The notes under the pieces: model-generated
Databases searched by the model: none
The model's input: the letters and a program-made list of their open reading frames with translations, nothing else
Told to the model about the DNA's origin: nothing
Shown: positions 1 through 10,155 of the stretch, piece after piece
Layout of the letters: every line of letters begins with the position of its first letter
How positions within the stretch are numbered: the stretch's first letter is position 1
DNA from: Candidatus Aalborgicola lynettensis
GTDB lineage: Bacteria > Pseudomonadota > Gammaproteobacteria > Burkholderiales > Burkholderiaceae_C
Direction of reading: 5' to 3'
NCBI GenBank assembly: GCA_016719405.1
Contig: JADJZE010000008.1
Coordinates: 23,014 to 87,013, forward strand
DNA length: 64,000 bases
Position numbers and translations under genes: made by a program

Positions 1-2
1 TC

Positions 3-299
3 AACATGGGCCGTGGCCTGGACGCCGTGCAGGTGGAACGTATTGTGTTGCCCCTGCTGGTGTCGCCGATCGTTTTTTACCCCACCTACAACCTGTGGTT
101 GTCGAGCAGTTCGCAAAGTTACATCCTGTTTGAGGTCATTGCCTTTCAAAGCGGATTTTTTTGGCAGGCATTGTTTACCAAAGCCAAACCAATGGAGCAG
201 GCAGCCGTCATTCCATGGTCGGTGAACAACGGTGGTGCGCGCGCTGCTGCTGCAAAAGCCGGGGTGACGCAGGTCGCAGGTGCCGAAGTCGTACGCTAA
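3..299 (+). CDS. Hypothetical protein, possibly 5'-truncated by the window edge
   Basis: The reading frame is open from the window edge, so this may be the C-terminal part of a longer protein; an ATG at position 6 would give 97 residues. It has two hydrophobic stretches, roughly residues 13-33 and 38-58, which suggests a small inner-membrane protein. The last 25 residues are rich in Ala, Gly and Val and look disordered. I do not recognise the family and can assign no function. About 160 bases without recognisable features separate it from the next gene. Confidence 0.45.
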   Translation, partial: NMGRGLDAVQVERIVLPLLVSPIVFYPTYNLWLSSSSQSYILFEVIAFQSGFFWQALFTKAKPMEQAAVIPWSVNNGGARAAAAKAGVTQVAGAEVVR

Positions 300-461
300 T
301 CGGCATCTGTTCGGGGGTGTTGTGGACGCAAGTCAGCGCCCAACAGACTGGTGGCTGGTTTGTTGTTGGTGGTTTATTCGCCAGAATTTGCTGCTTGCCT
401 AACAATATTCCGGTGCGATACTGGGCGCTAGTGATGGGAATTCTCGCCTACACTTGAGCTT

Positions 462-1091
462 ATGCCACGCTATAACGCACCCTTCGAAATCCACGTTCAC
501 GGTCAGGTGCCTTTGCGCACAGATATTCGGTTTGAGCAACTGCAAGACGTACTGAAGCCGCTTTGGAAGTACGCTGGGGCACGCTCCTTGGCCGATGGCG
601 CTGGCAGTTCTTATAGCGACGAGCCGGGTATTAAATTTGATGCGCAAGAGCATTTGCTGCAAATGTGCTGGACAGTCGCTGGTGACCACGACTTTCGCCA
701 GGCACTCGACGAAATGTGCATGAATCTCAATGACGTTGCCGTCGCAGGTGCTGCCATCGAGGTTACCTTTTATGACGCCGACTTTGATGAAGAAGAGCAA
801 GATGTCGATGCTGAATCACGCGATGATTTCTTGATGCTGTTTGTTGGCCCTAATCCTGCTGCCATCATGCAGGTACAACGCGATTTGCTGGTGCAGGATG
901 TGGTGAGCCTTATGGAACGCCATTTTGATGGTGCTGAGCTGGGTGGGGTCGTCGCAGAGGTCGATAAATTGTTTACCCAGCGTTTTGATGCACTCGTCAA
1001 TTCGCTGGCCATTGGCAAGCCGCCTTCGGGTCCCGGTGGTGGGCACGGTGGTGGCCACGGTGGTGGGCGCAAGCCGCGGCATTTGCATTAG
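462..1091 (+). CDS. Conserved hypothetical protein with acidic middle and Gly/His-rich tail
   Basis: A 209-residue soluble protein with no signal peptide or membrane segment. The first 110 residues are well ordered in composition (HVHGQVPLR, PLWKYAGARSLADGA). They are followed by a strongly acidic stretch around residues 104-120 (DADFDEEEQDVDAES), a helical segment, and a C-terminal tail of repeated GGGH units ending in basic and His residues. The style is that of a conserved Burkholderiales protein of unknown function, but I cannot name a family with certainty. The His-rich tail could bind metal; this is inference from composition only. It lies 108 bases before an HD-GYP gene on the same strand. 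Confidence 0.75.
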   Translation: MPRYNAPFEIHVHGQVPLRTDIRFEQLQDVLKPLWKYAGARSLADGAGSSYSDEPGIKFDAQEHLLQMCWTVAGDHDFRQALDEMCMNLNDVAVAGAAIEVTFYDADFDEEEQDVDAESRDDFLMLFVGPNPAAIMQVQRDLLVQDVVSLMERHFDGAELGGVVAEVDKLFTQRFDALVNSLAIGKPPSGPGGGHGGGHGGGRKPRHLH

Positions 1092-1199
1092 CCGTACCGC
1101 TGGTGAGCGCGGGAGTCCGAGCTGGGCTAAACTGGGTCCAAGCGCACCCGCGTCTTTGACCTCCGGTTTCTCTGTTTTTGAATCCGTTACCAGACTGAC

Positions 1200-2438
1200 A
1201 TGCTCAAAAAAATTCGTGTAGACCAATTAACGCTGGGTATGCATCTGAAGGAGTTTTGCGGCTCGTGGATGGAACATCCGTTCTGGCGAACGGGCTTTGT
1301 CATTGTGGATCCCAAAGATATTACTGCGGTGCTCGCAAGCAGCATCAAGGAAGTCTGGATTGATGTTGGCAAGGGTTTGGATGTGCCGATTGGTCAACCT
1401 GCCATTACCGAAGCGGAGTCGGACGCGCAGGTGGATACCGAGCTTCGCCAGGCCGATGCCGCAAAACGCGATGTGGCCCCGGTGTCGACCGCCGTGGAAC
1501 TGGAGCGCGCTGCAAAGATCTGTGCCCAATCCAAACAGGCCGTGATTTCCATGTTTCAGGAAGCCCGGATGGGCAAGGCGGTAGACACCGGTGGTGCACG
1601 GAAACTGGTAGAGGAAATTTCGGATTCGGTGGCCCGTAATCCTGGTGCCCTAATCAGCTTGGCGCGCCTGAAAACGGTGGACGATTACACCTACATGCAT
1701 TCGGTCGCTGTGTGCGCCATGATGGTTGGCCTGGCCAAGCAGTTGGGCCTGGATGAAGAACAAACGCGCCAAGCTGGCATGGCGGGTTTGATGCATGATC
1801 TGGGCAAGGCGTTGATGCCTATGGATGTGCTGAACAAACCGGGCAAGCTGACCGATGCCGAGTTCGCCATCATCAAGTCCCACCCGGTGGAGGGGCACCG
1901 CTTGTTGCTGACAGGGCAGGACGTTGATCCACTGGTGCTGGATGTATGTTTGCACCACCATGAAAAAACCGATGGTTCGGGTTATCCCAAAGGCCTCAAG
2001 GGCGACGAAATCAGCCTGTTTGCCAAGATGGGCGCGGTGTGTGACGTGTATGACGCCATTACATCGAATCGCCCCTACAAAAGTGGCTGGGATCCGGCGG
2101 AGTCGTTGCGGAAAATGGCCGAGTGGGCCAACGGCCATTTCGACGGCAAAGTATTCCAAGCCTTTGTGAAAAGTCTGGGTATTTACCCCATCGGGTCTTT
2201 GGTCAAGCTGACATCCGGGCGTCTGGGGGTGGTGGTTTCGCAATCTGGCAAGTCTTTGACCACACCGTGTGTGAAGGTTTTTTATTCCACCAAGTCCAGC
2301 ATGCGCATTGTTCCGGAAGTGATTGATTTGTCGGGCGCGGGCTGCACCGAGAAAATTGTCAGCCGGGAAGACCCGGCCAAATGGCGCTTTGCGGATCTCA
2401 ATTCCTTGTGGTCTGGTCTGCTGGGAACAAATGCATAA
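1200..2438 (+). CDS. HD-GYP phosphodiesterase with DUF3391 N-terminal domain
   Basis: Predicted cyclic-di-GMP phosphodiesterase of 412 residues. The N-terminal part (about 1-135) matches the DUF3391 pattern found before HD-GYP domains (IRVDQLTLGMHL). The HD-GYP domain runs from about 145 to 330. Its metal and signature residues are present: HD at 199-200 in MHDLGKA, the HHH stretch at 252-254, and GYP at 261-263 in DGSGYPKGLKGDEI. Intact metal ligands argue for activity. The protein is cytosolic with no receiver domain, so its input may come through DUF3391. It ends just before a strong hairpin terminator. Family assignment is certain, in vivo activity is inferred. Confidence 0.93.
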   Translation: MLKKIRVDQLTLGMHLKEFCGSWMEHPFWRTGFVIVDPKDITAVLASSIKEVWIDVGKGLDVPIGQPAITEAESDAQVDTELRQADAAKRDVAPVSTAVELERAAKICAQSKQAVISMFQEARMGKAVDTGGARKLVEEISDSVARNPGALISLARLKTVDDYTYMHSVAVCAMMVGLAKQLGLDEEQTRQAGMAGLMHDLGKALMPMDVLNKPGKLTDAEFAIIKSHPVEGHRLLLTGQDVDPLVLDVCLHHHEKTDGSGYPKGLKGDEISLFAKMGAVCDVYDAITSNRPYKSGWDPAESLRKMAEWANGHFDGKVFQAFVKSLGIYPIGSLVKLTSGRLGVVVSQSGKSLTTPCVKVFYSTKSSMRIVPEVIDLSGAGCTEKIVSREDPAKWRFADLNSLWSGLLGTNA

Positions 2439-2480
2439 AAATTGCCATTTACGCTCGTCCAGTCTGCGTGAGTAGCTATA

Positions 2481-2519
2481 AAAAAAGGAGCGAACGCGGT
2501 ATGCGTTGGCTCCCTTTTT
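2481..2519. terminator. Bidirectional intrinsic terminator
   Basis: An imperfect stem pairs AAAAAGGAGCGAACGC with GCGTTGGCTCCCTTTTT across a five-base loop, flanked by A and T runs on the two sides. It lies between convergent genes, the HD-GYP gene and the acyl-CoA dehydrogenase gene, and could end transcripts from both. The left arm, with the bases before it (AGCTATAAAAAAAGGAGC), resembles part of the dispersed repeat described elsewhere in this window, so it may derive from such an element. Confidence 0.75.
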
Positions 2520-2548
2520 ATGGGTAGTGCCGTGTGTGTTGACGGAAC

Positions 2549-3823
<1,275 letters not shown>

Positions 3824-3858
3824 AATTTCTCCGGGTGGTTATTGCACAAAAATGGGGG

Positions 3859-4944
3859 TCAGGCTTGTTGGGCGAATTTCCAGGCCAGTTGAGCCATGGG
3901 GCGGGCACCCGCGCCCGAGGCCACGGCCTGGGCACTCGATGCCGTACCGGCTTCTACCCGTTTGGCGATGCCCTGCAAGATGGCCGCAATACGGAACATG
4001 TTGTAGGCCATATAGAAGTTCCATTCGGCCTTGAGTTGCTCGGGGGTAGCGAGGCCTGTGCGTTCGCAGTACAGGTGGATGTACTCTTGCTCACTCGGGA
4101 TGCCGAGTTCCGCCAGATTGAGCCCGCCAATGCCGCGAAAGCCACCGGGGGGAATGTGCCAGGTCATGCAGTGGTAACTGAAATCCGCCAGGGGGTGGCC
4201 TAGAGTGGATAACTCCCAGTCCAGTACCGCAATGACTTTGGGTTGCGTGGCGTCGAACATCAGGTTGTCCAGCCGGTAGTCCCCGTGCACGATGCTGACC
4301 ATGGTGTCGTCGCGCGCCATGGTCGGGATATTGCGCGGCAGCCACTCCATCAACTGGTCCATCTCCGCAATGGGCTGGGTGATGGAGGCCACGTATTGTT
4401 TGCTCCAGCGTCCAATTTGGCGTTCAAAATAGTTGCCGGGTTTGCCGTAACCGGCCAGGCCGCGTTCGGCGAACTTGACCGTGTGCAGTGCGGCAATGAC
4501 GCGGTTCATTTCGTTGTAATACACGCCGCGCTGTGCGGGTTCCATGCCCGGAAGGGACTGGTCCCACAGCACACGACCTTGCATGTACTCCATGACATAA
4601 AAGGCGCGCCCAATGACCGATTCGTCTTCGCACAGGCAGTACATGTGGGGTACGGGTACGTCCGTATCCTGCAGCCCCCGCATGACGGCAAACTCCCGCT
4701 CCACCGCATGTGCCGATGGCAGCAGCTTGGCCACGGGGCCTGGTTTGGCGCGCATCACGTAACTTTTACCCGGTGTATTGAGTTTGTAGGTGGGATTGGA
4801 TTGGCCACCTTTGAACATTTCCACAGACAGTGGGCCGGCAAAACCGGGCAGATTGGCGTCGAGCCAGGTGCTCAGGGCATCAAGATCGATGGTGTGTTGT
4901 CCGGACACTGGGCGTGTACCGACAAAATGGTCAAATTCGCTCAT
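3859..4944 (-). CDS. Phosphotransferase family protein (APH/ACAD10 kinase-like)
   Basis: A 361-residue aminoglycoside-phosphotransferase-fold kinase. The catalytic loop VHGDYRLDNLMFD and the metal-binding VLDWELSTLGHPLAD are both present, so activity is likely. Proteins of this branch sit beside acyl-CoA dehydrogenases and are thought to phosphorylate hydroxyacyl-CoA, not antibiotics. It is 42 bases downstream of a Crp-type regulator and 35 bases upstream of the dehydrogenase, suggesting one three-gene transcript. The bases before the ATG (CCTCCC) show no Shine-Dalgarno sequence, so translation may be coupled or weak. A resistance function is not suggested. Confidence 0.92.
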   Translation of the reverse strand: MSEFDHFVGTRPVSGQHTIDLDALSTWLDANLPGFAGPLSVEMFKGGQSNPTYKLNTPGKSYVMRAKPGPVAKLLPSAHAVEREFAVMRGLQDTDVPVPHMYCLCEDESVIGRAFYVMEYMQGRVLWDQSLPGMEPAQRGVYYNEMNRVIAALHTVKFAERGLAGYGKPGNYFERQIGRWSKQYVASITQPIAEMDQLMEWLPRNIPTMARDDTMVSIVHGDYRLDNLMFDATQPKVIAVLDWELSTLGHPLADFSYHCMTWHIPPGGFRGIGGLNLAELGIPSEQEYIHLYCERTGLATPEQLKAEWNFYMAYNMFRIAAILQGIAKRVEAGTASSAQAVASGAGARPMAQLAWKFAQQA

Positions 4945-4986
4945 GGGAGGTCAGTGGTTGGGAGTAGTGGGGGGGAGGGGAAGTGG

Positions 4987-5706
4987 TCACACGTCGGCTT
5001 CAATGATGTGCATCAGCGCTTGGCGGTTGCGTATCACCAAACCCGCTTGCTCGATGCGAATAACGTCCTCGCGTTCCATGGATTTCAGCTCCTGGTTGAC
5101 GCGCTGGCGTGAGGCACCCAGTAGTTGTGCCAATTCTTCTTGCGCCAGTTGCAAGCCAATACGCATTTCGCTGGCATCGCTCAGCGATGGCACACCGTAG
5201 CTGCGCACCAGATGCAACAGCTGCTTGGCCAAGCGCGCGCGCAGGGGCAGGGTATTGAGGTCTTCCACCAGGCCGTAAAGTTGGCGAATGCGCCTGGAAT
5301 GCAGGCGTAAAAGTGCTTCGTACAGCTCCACATGCAAGGCCAGTATTTTTTTGAAATCGGCCTTGGCCACACACAGCACGGTGGTGTCCCCGTGGGCGTA
5401 GGCGTCGTGGGTGCGCCGGTCGCCGTCGAAGATGGACACATCGCCAAACCAGATACCCGGCTCCACGTAGGTGAGTGTGATCTGTTTGCCAGAAATCGAT
5501 GTGGAGCTCACCCGCACGGCACCCTTGGCGCAGGCAATCCAGTCTTCTGGTGGTTCGCCACGGGCTGCGATCAGGTCGTCGTCTTTGTAACGTTTGACGT
5601 AGGCACATCGAAGTATGTCGTGTTTTAGCGACGGAGAGAGGGACGAAAACCAGCGACCGCTGTTGATTGCTGAACGTTCGTCAATGGTAAGAATAGGTTC
5701 GTCCAT
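4987..5706 (-). CDS. Crp/Fnr family transcriptional regulator
   Basis: A 239-residue regulator with an N-terminal cyclic-nucleotide-binding-like beta barrel (about 20-135), a long dimer helix, and a C-terminal winged helix with the recognition segment LAQEELAQLLGASRQRVNQE (about 188-207). It lacks the N-terminal cysteine cluster needed for the iron-sulfur centre of true FNR, so it is not the oxygen sensor expected to act on the FNR-like boxes near uspA and ccoN. It is the first gene of the presumed Crp, APH and acyl-CoA dehydrogenase operon and probably regulates it. The effector is unknown. Confidence 0.9.
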   Translation of the reverse strand: MDEPILTIDERSAINSGRWFSSLSPSLKHDILRCAYVKRYKDDDLIAARGEPPEDWIACAKGAVRVSSTSISGKQITLTYVEPGIWFGDVSIFDGDRRTHDAYAHGDTTVLCVAKADFKKILALHVELYEALLRLHSRRIRQLYGLVEDLNTLPLRARLAKQLLHLVRSYGVPSLSDASEMRIGLQLAQEELAQLLGASRQRVNQELKSMEREDVIRIEQAGLVIRNRQALMHIIEADV

Positions 5707-5866
5707 AGTCTGTCCTTTGGGTGACTGTCGGTGTTGAAAGCGACGCTGTCATTGTCATGCGTTGCACGGCCGTGCACGCAAAATTTTGTCGCCTGTGCGT
5801 CTTGTGGTTCAATGGCTTATTGGAAAACTGCTTGGTGCTTGGCCTTGCGTAAAATTTTGCTAACCA

Positions 5867-7882
5867 ATGAAATCAGCTATCTATTTTCGGAAAGTCACAC
5901 TGACGTTTACTTTTCTGTGTGCGGCTTCGGGTGCATCGGCTCTGACGCTGGGAAAAGCGCGTGGAGTGGCGGTGTTGGGCCAACCCTTGGTTTTGACTGT
6001 TCCGGTTGAATTGGGGTCTGCTGAGAATGAGTCGGCCCTGTGTTTTGATGCGGACGTGTTATATGGGGACAATCAGCAGGAGCGTAGTCGAGTGTCGGTT
6101 TCTTTCGATCAGTCGCAGCGCGTTTCTCCAGTCGTGGTTCGGGTTGCCGCACAAGCGCGTGTTGATGAGCCCGTTGTCACGGTGTACCTGAGCGCCGGAT
6201 GCCAGCACAAGGTGAGCCGGAAGTATGTGTTGTTGACCGAAGTAGCCAGTGATGCAGGGTTGGCGTCGACTCCAATTGGGGTTTCGGCTGGGCATCAATC
6301 GGTCATTGCAGGGAGCGCGCCCGTTGACAATCCGCATGCATTGGTCTTGAGGCCGAGTTCAAAAGTTTCAACTTCTGGTCGAGGCGGTAATTTTTCCGCC
6401 CAGCGCCGGGGTAAAAAAATGTCGCCACCTGCCGTGGTTAACCCGGCAAGTGCAGAAGCCAGAATGCCTGCTCCATTCAGGATTGCGCAAAGGGCGCGCT
6501 TGAAACTCACACCCCTGGACTTAAGGATTGAGCGGGATCCCGTTTTGAAGAGTAGCGACGTATTGTTTGATTTGCCGATTGAGGATTTGCAAAAACGTGC
6601 ACAAGCAGTGGCGACTTGGAAGGCTTTGAACGCAACACCTGAAGATGTTTTGAGGCAAGATACCCAGCTGCTTGCGCTTGACGGCAGTATCAAAAGTCTC
6701 GGTGAATTGACGATCAAGAATCAAGGAGCTTTGATTGATCTCACAACGCGACTTGAGAAGGCACAAGCCGAACGGTATCGCAATCCTTTGATTTATAGTT
6801 TGCTCGCTGGATTGGCTGTATGCCTCTGCGGTATGGCCTATTTGTGGGTGCTTCTGCGTCGACAAAACGAAACCAATGGTCCCTGGTGGCGTGGTAATGG
6901 CACCGTTGGGCGTTCGGACGCTACAACCTCCAATGGGTTGGGGGCGATGTCATCCAAGGAAGTTGCGAAGGCGGACATAGGCACGAGGGCAGCCGCCACC
7001 AATTTGGGGGCGGTGCCTTCTGTACCGAATGAGGCGGGGGTCGATATTGACCTGGAAGCGAGGGAATCTGCCTTTGCACGGTTGGTGCAAGACAGCACGC
7101 AGGATTCTGGTCATTCGGTGTCGGATGTTGTGTTGCCAACGGCTGCACCGCTACCCGGGCATCGTGATTTTTCATACAGCGTGAATGCAACCCTGCGGGC
7201 TATCAATACCCAGGAAATGTTGGATGAACGTCAGCAGGCAGAGTTTTTCATGACCTTGGGTCAGCACGAAGATGCTATTCATTTGCTGGAAGACAGCATT
7301 CACCACAACGAGGATGCAAATCCACTGGTGTATCTGGATTTGCTCAAAATGCTGCATACCCTGAGTCGCAAAACCGCATATGAACATTACCGGGATGAAT
7401 TCAACGCCGTGTTTTCAGGACGCGTGCCGCACTTCGCCCAGTTTTCCGTGAAAGGGCATGGCCTGGATGCCTATACCGATGTGTGCCAGCACATCGCTGC
7501 CTTGTGGCCCACAGAAGATGCGTTGCATTTTATTGAGGAGTGCCTTGTACGAACGCACGACGGGTTGAACCAGGAGTTTGATCTTGACGCCTTTCGCGAT
7601 TTGTTAACCTTGCACGGTGTGTTGCTGCGTATTTTTGCGACCCCTGACAAGTCGAATCTGGTGCCTTTTAGTACGTTCAAGACACAGGCGCTGAGTCAGG
7701 GTAGTGCGCCACCCCAGAGAGGGGCTGTGCCCGAGCCTTTCACTGCGGATCAAACCATGCCACTGGCAGCTTCGGTGCAGGGTGTGGCCAGCGTGGATTT
7801 GGATCTGTCTGAAAGCAGCAATCTGCTGGAATTTGAAGAAATGACGCTGGTTCCGGCAGATCCTCCAACGGTTCCAAAATAG
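5867..7882 (+). CDS. fimV: FimV/HubP-like polar landmark or pilus assembly protein
   Basis: A 671-residue protein with an N-terminal signal peptide (LTFTFLCAASGASA) followed directly by LTLGKARGVAVLGQPL, the typical FimV N-terminal domain that starts after cleavage. A single transmembrane helix lies at about 302-324 (YSLLAGLAVCLCGMAYLWVL). The cytoplasmic part ends in a TPR-like FimV C-terminal domain (FFMTLGQHEDAIHLLEDSI). FimV proteins organise the cell pole and support type IV pili and type II secretion. The protein is shorter than many FimV proteins and I see no clear LysM motif in the periplasmic part. It stands alone, head-on to the hydroxyacid dehydrogenase gene. Confidence 0.88.
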   Translation: MKSAIYFRKVTLTFTFLCAASGASALTLGKARGVAVLGQPLVLTVPVELGSAENESALCFDADVLYGDNQQERSRVSVSFDQSQRVSPVVVRVAAQARVDEPVVTVYLSAGCQHKVSRKYVLLTEVASDAGLASTPIGVSAGHQSVIAGSAPVDNPHALVLRPSSKVSTSGRGGNFSAQRRGKKMSPPAVVNPASAEARMPAPFRIAQRARLKLTPLDLRIERDPVLKSSDVLFDLPIEDLQKRAQAVATWKALNATPEDVLRQDTQLLALDGSIKSLGELTIKNQGALIDLTTRLEKAQAERYRNPLIYSLLAGLAVCLCGMAYLWVLLRRQNETNGPWWRGNGTVGRSDATTSNGLGAMSSKEVAKADIGTRAAATNLGAVPSVPNEAGVDIDLEARESAFARLVQDSTQDSGHSVSDVVLPTAAPLPGHRDFSYSVNATLRAINTQEMLDERQQAEFFMTLGQHEDAIHLLEDSIHHNEDANPLVYLDLLKMLHTLSRKTAYEHYRDEFNAVFSGRVPHFAQFSVKGHGLDAYTDVCQHIAALWPTEDALHFIEECLVRTHDGLNQEFDLDAFRDLLTLHGVLLRIFATPDKSNLVPFSTFKTQALSQGSAPPQRGAVPEPFTADQTMPLAASVQGVASVDLDLSESSNLLEFEEMTLVPADPPTVPK

Positions 7883-7892
7883 CAGGCGCCGA

Positions 7893-8900
7893 TCAGCGAC
7901 GGACTTGCAAGGCACCGGGATTGATAATGTTGGAGGGGGTTCCTTTGATGTAGTTGGTGACATTGTCAAAGGCTGCACCGAACAAGACTTCGTAGTTGCT
8001 TTGTTCCACATAACCAATGTGGGGTGTGCAAACGCAATTTTCCAATCGCAATAGGGCGTGCCCCTGCAAAATGGGTTCGTTCTCAAACACATCGACTGCG
8101 GCCATGCCGGGACGACCACGGTTGAGTGCACCGATCAGTGCGTTGGCTTCAATCAACTCGGCGTTGGATGTGTTCACGACCAGTGCCGAGGGGTGCATCA
8201 GCGCCAAATCATTGGCGGTGACAATCTCGCGGGTGGATTCGCTGAATTTCAGGTGCAAAGTCAAGACGTCACTTTGGCTGAATAATGCCACGCGGCTGGG
8301 CGCCAGGGTGTAACCGTCTTGCAGGGCTTTGTCCATCGACGCGGCACTTCCCCATACCATGACGTGCATTCCAAATGCACGACCATATCCAGCGACGATT
8401 TGCCCGATGTTGCCGTAACCCCATACGCCAAGGGTCTTACCGTGCAAAACGTGGCCCAATCCAAAGTTGGCCGGCATGGAGGCGGACTTCAACCCCGACT
8501 GCTGCCAGGCGCCATGTTTCAGGTTGCCGATATATTGCGGCAGCCTGCGCATGGCGGCCAGAATTAGCGCCCAGGTCAACTCCGCAGGAGCGACCGGTGA
8601 GCCCACCCCTTCCGCAACCGCAATACCCCGTTCGGTACAGGCCTGCACATCGACATGGCTCCCGATGGGGCCTGTCTGGGAAATCATTTTTAGCTTGGGC
8701 AACTTGTCGATTAATTGTCGATTGATGTGCGTGCGGCTGCGTATCAACACAATCACATCGGCATCTTTCAGGCGAACCGAAAGTTGCCCCAAACCTTTGA
8801 CGGTATTGGTGTATACCTTGGCTTGGTAATTTTCCAACTTGGCGGCACAGGCCAACTTGCGAACGGCATCTTGGTAATCATCCAGTATCACGATATTCAT
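7893..8900 (-). CDS. D-2-hydroxyacid dehydrogenase family protein
   Basis: A 335-residue NAD(P)-dependent dehydrogenase of the D-isomer-specific 2-hydroxyacid family. The opening MNIVILDDYQDAV is typical, and the nucleotide-binding segment LGVWGYGNIGQIVAGYGRAF matches GxGxxG. Catalytic Arg (VNTSNAELI region), Glu and His (CTPHIGYVE) are visible near the C-terminus. The ATG at 8900 was chosen because the open frame upstream encodes a sequence unlike the family. The natural substrate cannot be read from sequence; SerA, GhrB and similar enzymes share this fold. It converges on fimV with 10 bases between stops. Confidence 0.9.
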   Translation of the reverse strand: MNIVILDDYQDAVRKLACAAKLENYQAKVYTNTVKGLGQLSVRLKDADVIVLIRSRTHINRQLIDKLPKLKMISQTGPIGSHVDVQACTERGIAVAEGVGSPVAPAELTWALILAAMRRLPQYIGNLKHGAWQQSGLKSASMPANFGLGHVLHGKTLGVWGYGNIGQIVAGYGRAFGMHVMVWGSAASMDKALQDGYTLAPSRVALFSQSDVLTLHLKFSESTREIVTANDLALMHPSALVVNTSNAELIEANALIGALNRGRPGMAAVDVFENEPILQGHALLRLENCVCTPHIGYVEQSNYEVLFGAAFDNVTNYIKGTPSNIINPGALQVRR

Positions 8901-8997
8901 AGGCGCAATTGTGCCTTGTTGAAGACGTGATTCGACGTTGCAGCCGGTCGCTTGTTTGGTGGATGCAAACTCGGGTGAATGCGACGAAACAAGAGTC

Positions 8998-9330
8998 TTA
9001 AGAAAGAGCCGCCTCGCGTGCAACCAAACGATCCAATTCGGCACAAACGTCGGCCATGCACCCCGAAATCACCATCCGTCCGACGTGGGAGCGTGGTTGC
9101 CCCGCTTCAAGTACCCGAACAACCCGCAGGGGGCGATGCAAAGCACACAATGCATCGGTTTCGACAGGGTGAATTTCACCGCACGTGGCTGAAATCGAGT
9201 CGGCGCAGTGTGCCTCGGGGACCGTGGCAATCGTGGGGGAAGAATGGGGTGTCTTGCGCACAGGCCAGCAGCGCGCCAGCTTGTGAAACGATGCGGAAAA
9301 ACCGAACTGAAGCAAGAGGGCGAGGTTCAT
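8998..9330 (-). CDS. Small hypothetical protein in the lexA transcript
   Basis: A 110-residue frame starting at an ATG 38 bases after lexA on the same strand. The end of the protein (RVVRVLEAGQ, GRMVISGCMADVCAELDRL) has the codon use and composition of a real gene, while the first half is less convincing. Several Cys and His residues are present (ARCWPV, CADSIS, CGEI). I do not recognise the family. Position suggests co-transcription with lexA and so SOS control, which is inference. An earlier in-frame start at 9363 is possible but overlaps the lexA stop region. Confidence 0.5.
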   Translation of the reverse strand: MNLALLLQFGFSASFHKLARCWPVRKTPHSSPTIATVPEAHCADSISATCGEIHPVETDALCALHRPLRVVRVLEAGQPRSHVGRMVISGCMADVCAELDRLVAREAALS

Positions 9331-9368
9331 AAAAGTGCCTGCTGTTAGGGGTTTACATGACAAGGGGT

Positions 9369-10043
9369 TTACATGAGCATGGTGTTGCGAATCAGGCCAA
9401 CTGCAAGTCCTTCTACTTCAAATGGTTCTCCAGGCTCTACCACAATGGTTTGGTAGTCCGGGTTTTCCGGGTGCAGTTCGATCAGGTGTTTATTACGGCG
9501 AAAACGCTTTACCGTGACTTCATCTCCCAAACGGGCAACGATAATTTGCCCATTTTTGGCCTCTTTGGTGGACTGGACTGCGAGCAGATCGCCGTCCATG
9601 ATGCCGGCATCACGCATCGACATGCCGCGCACTTTGAGCAGGTAGTCGGGTTGACGTTGGAATAAACTGTTTTCCACGTAGTAGGTTTTATCTACGTGCT
9701 CCTGCGCGAGGATGGGGGAGCCTGCAGCCACGCGACCAACCAGTGGCAAGGCCAACTGGGCCAGGCCAGGAATCGGAAGGGGAAACTGTTTGAACCGGGA
9801 TTCATTGATGGATCGCAGGGTGTCGCTTTTCAGGCGGATGCCGCGCGACGTGCCGCTGACCAGCTCAATGACGCCTTTGCGAGCCAAAGCTTGCAAGTGT
9901 TCCTCCGCTGCATTGGCGGATTTGAAGCCGAGTTCGGTGGCAATTTCTGCACGGGTCGGCGGGGCGCCGGTGCGTGCGATCGCGCTTTGAATCAGATCCA
10001 GAATTTGTTGTTGCCGTGCGGTGAGTTTGGGCTTGTCTAGCAT
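9369..10043 (-). CDS. lexA: LexA repressor
   Basis: The SOS-response repressor, 224 residues. The N-terminal winged helix (LTARQQQILDLIQSAI to about residue 70) binds SOS boxes. The autocleavage site appears as the Ala-Gly pair in VGRVAAGSPILAQEH, and the catalytic Ser is in RGMSMRDAGI with the Lys in VARLGDEVTVKRF. The length is slightly above the E. coli protein, as usual in Burkholderiales. Two CTGT-N8-ACAG-like boxes lie directly upstream, so the gene is autoregulated. A small hypothetical gene follows and may be co-transcribed. Confidence 0.97.
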   Translation of the reverse strand: MLDKPKLTARQQQILDLIQSAIARTGAPPTRAEIATELGFKSANAAEEHLQALARKGVIELVSGTSRGIRLKSDTLRSINESRFKQFPLPIPGLAQLALPLVGRVAAGSPILAQEHVDKTYYVENSLFQRQPDYLLKVRGMSMRDAGIMDGDLLAVQSTKEAKNGQIIVARLGDEVTVKRFRRNKHLIELHPENPDYQTIVVEPGEPFEVEGLAVGLIRNTMLM

Positions 10044-10088
10044 GGGGGCTCCTGGGAATGGACTTGGTAAACTGGAAGTTCAAACAGG

Positions 10089-10104
10089 CTGTTTCTTCAT
10101 ACAG
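10089..10104 (-). promoter_or_regulatory. LexA (SOS) box 1
   Basis: CTGTTTCTTCATACAG is a perfect CTGT-N8-ACAG LexA box. It lies 46 bases upstream of the lexA start and between lexA and the divergent asparaginase gene, so it can control lexA and possibly the neighbour. Confidence 0.88.
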
Positions 10105-10107
10105 TAA

Positions 10108-10123
10108 CTGTATTTTTAATCAG
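10108..10123 (-). promoter_or_regulatory. LexA (SOS) box 2, imperfect
   Basis: CTGTATTTTTAATCAG matches CTGT-N8-ACAG with one mismatch and starts 19 bases after the first base of box 1. Two tandem boxes are a known arrangement at lexA promoters in other proteobacteria. Confidence 0.6.
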
Positions 10124-10155
10124 TTTCTTAATATTTGCAAGGTGTGATTGCAGTA

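Noticed and set aside
3859..4944. An aminoglycoside-resistance gene.
   Set aside because: The phosphotransferase fold is shared, but pairing with an ACAD10/11-type dehydrogenase points to acyl-CoA metabolism.
4987..5706. The FNR oxygen sensor for the FNR-like boxes.
   Set aside because: The N-terminal Cys cluster of FNR is missing, so it is a different Crp-family regulator.
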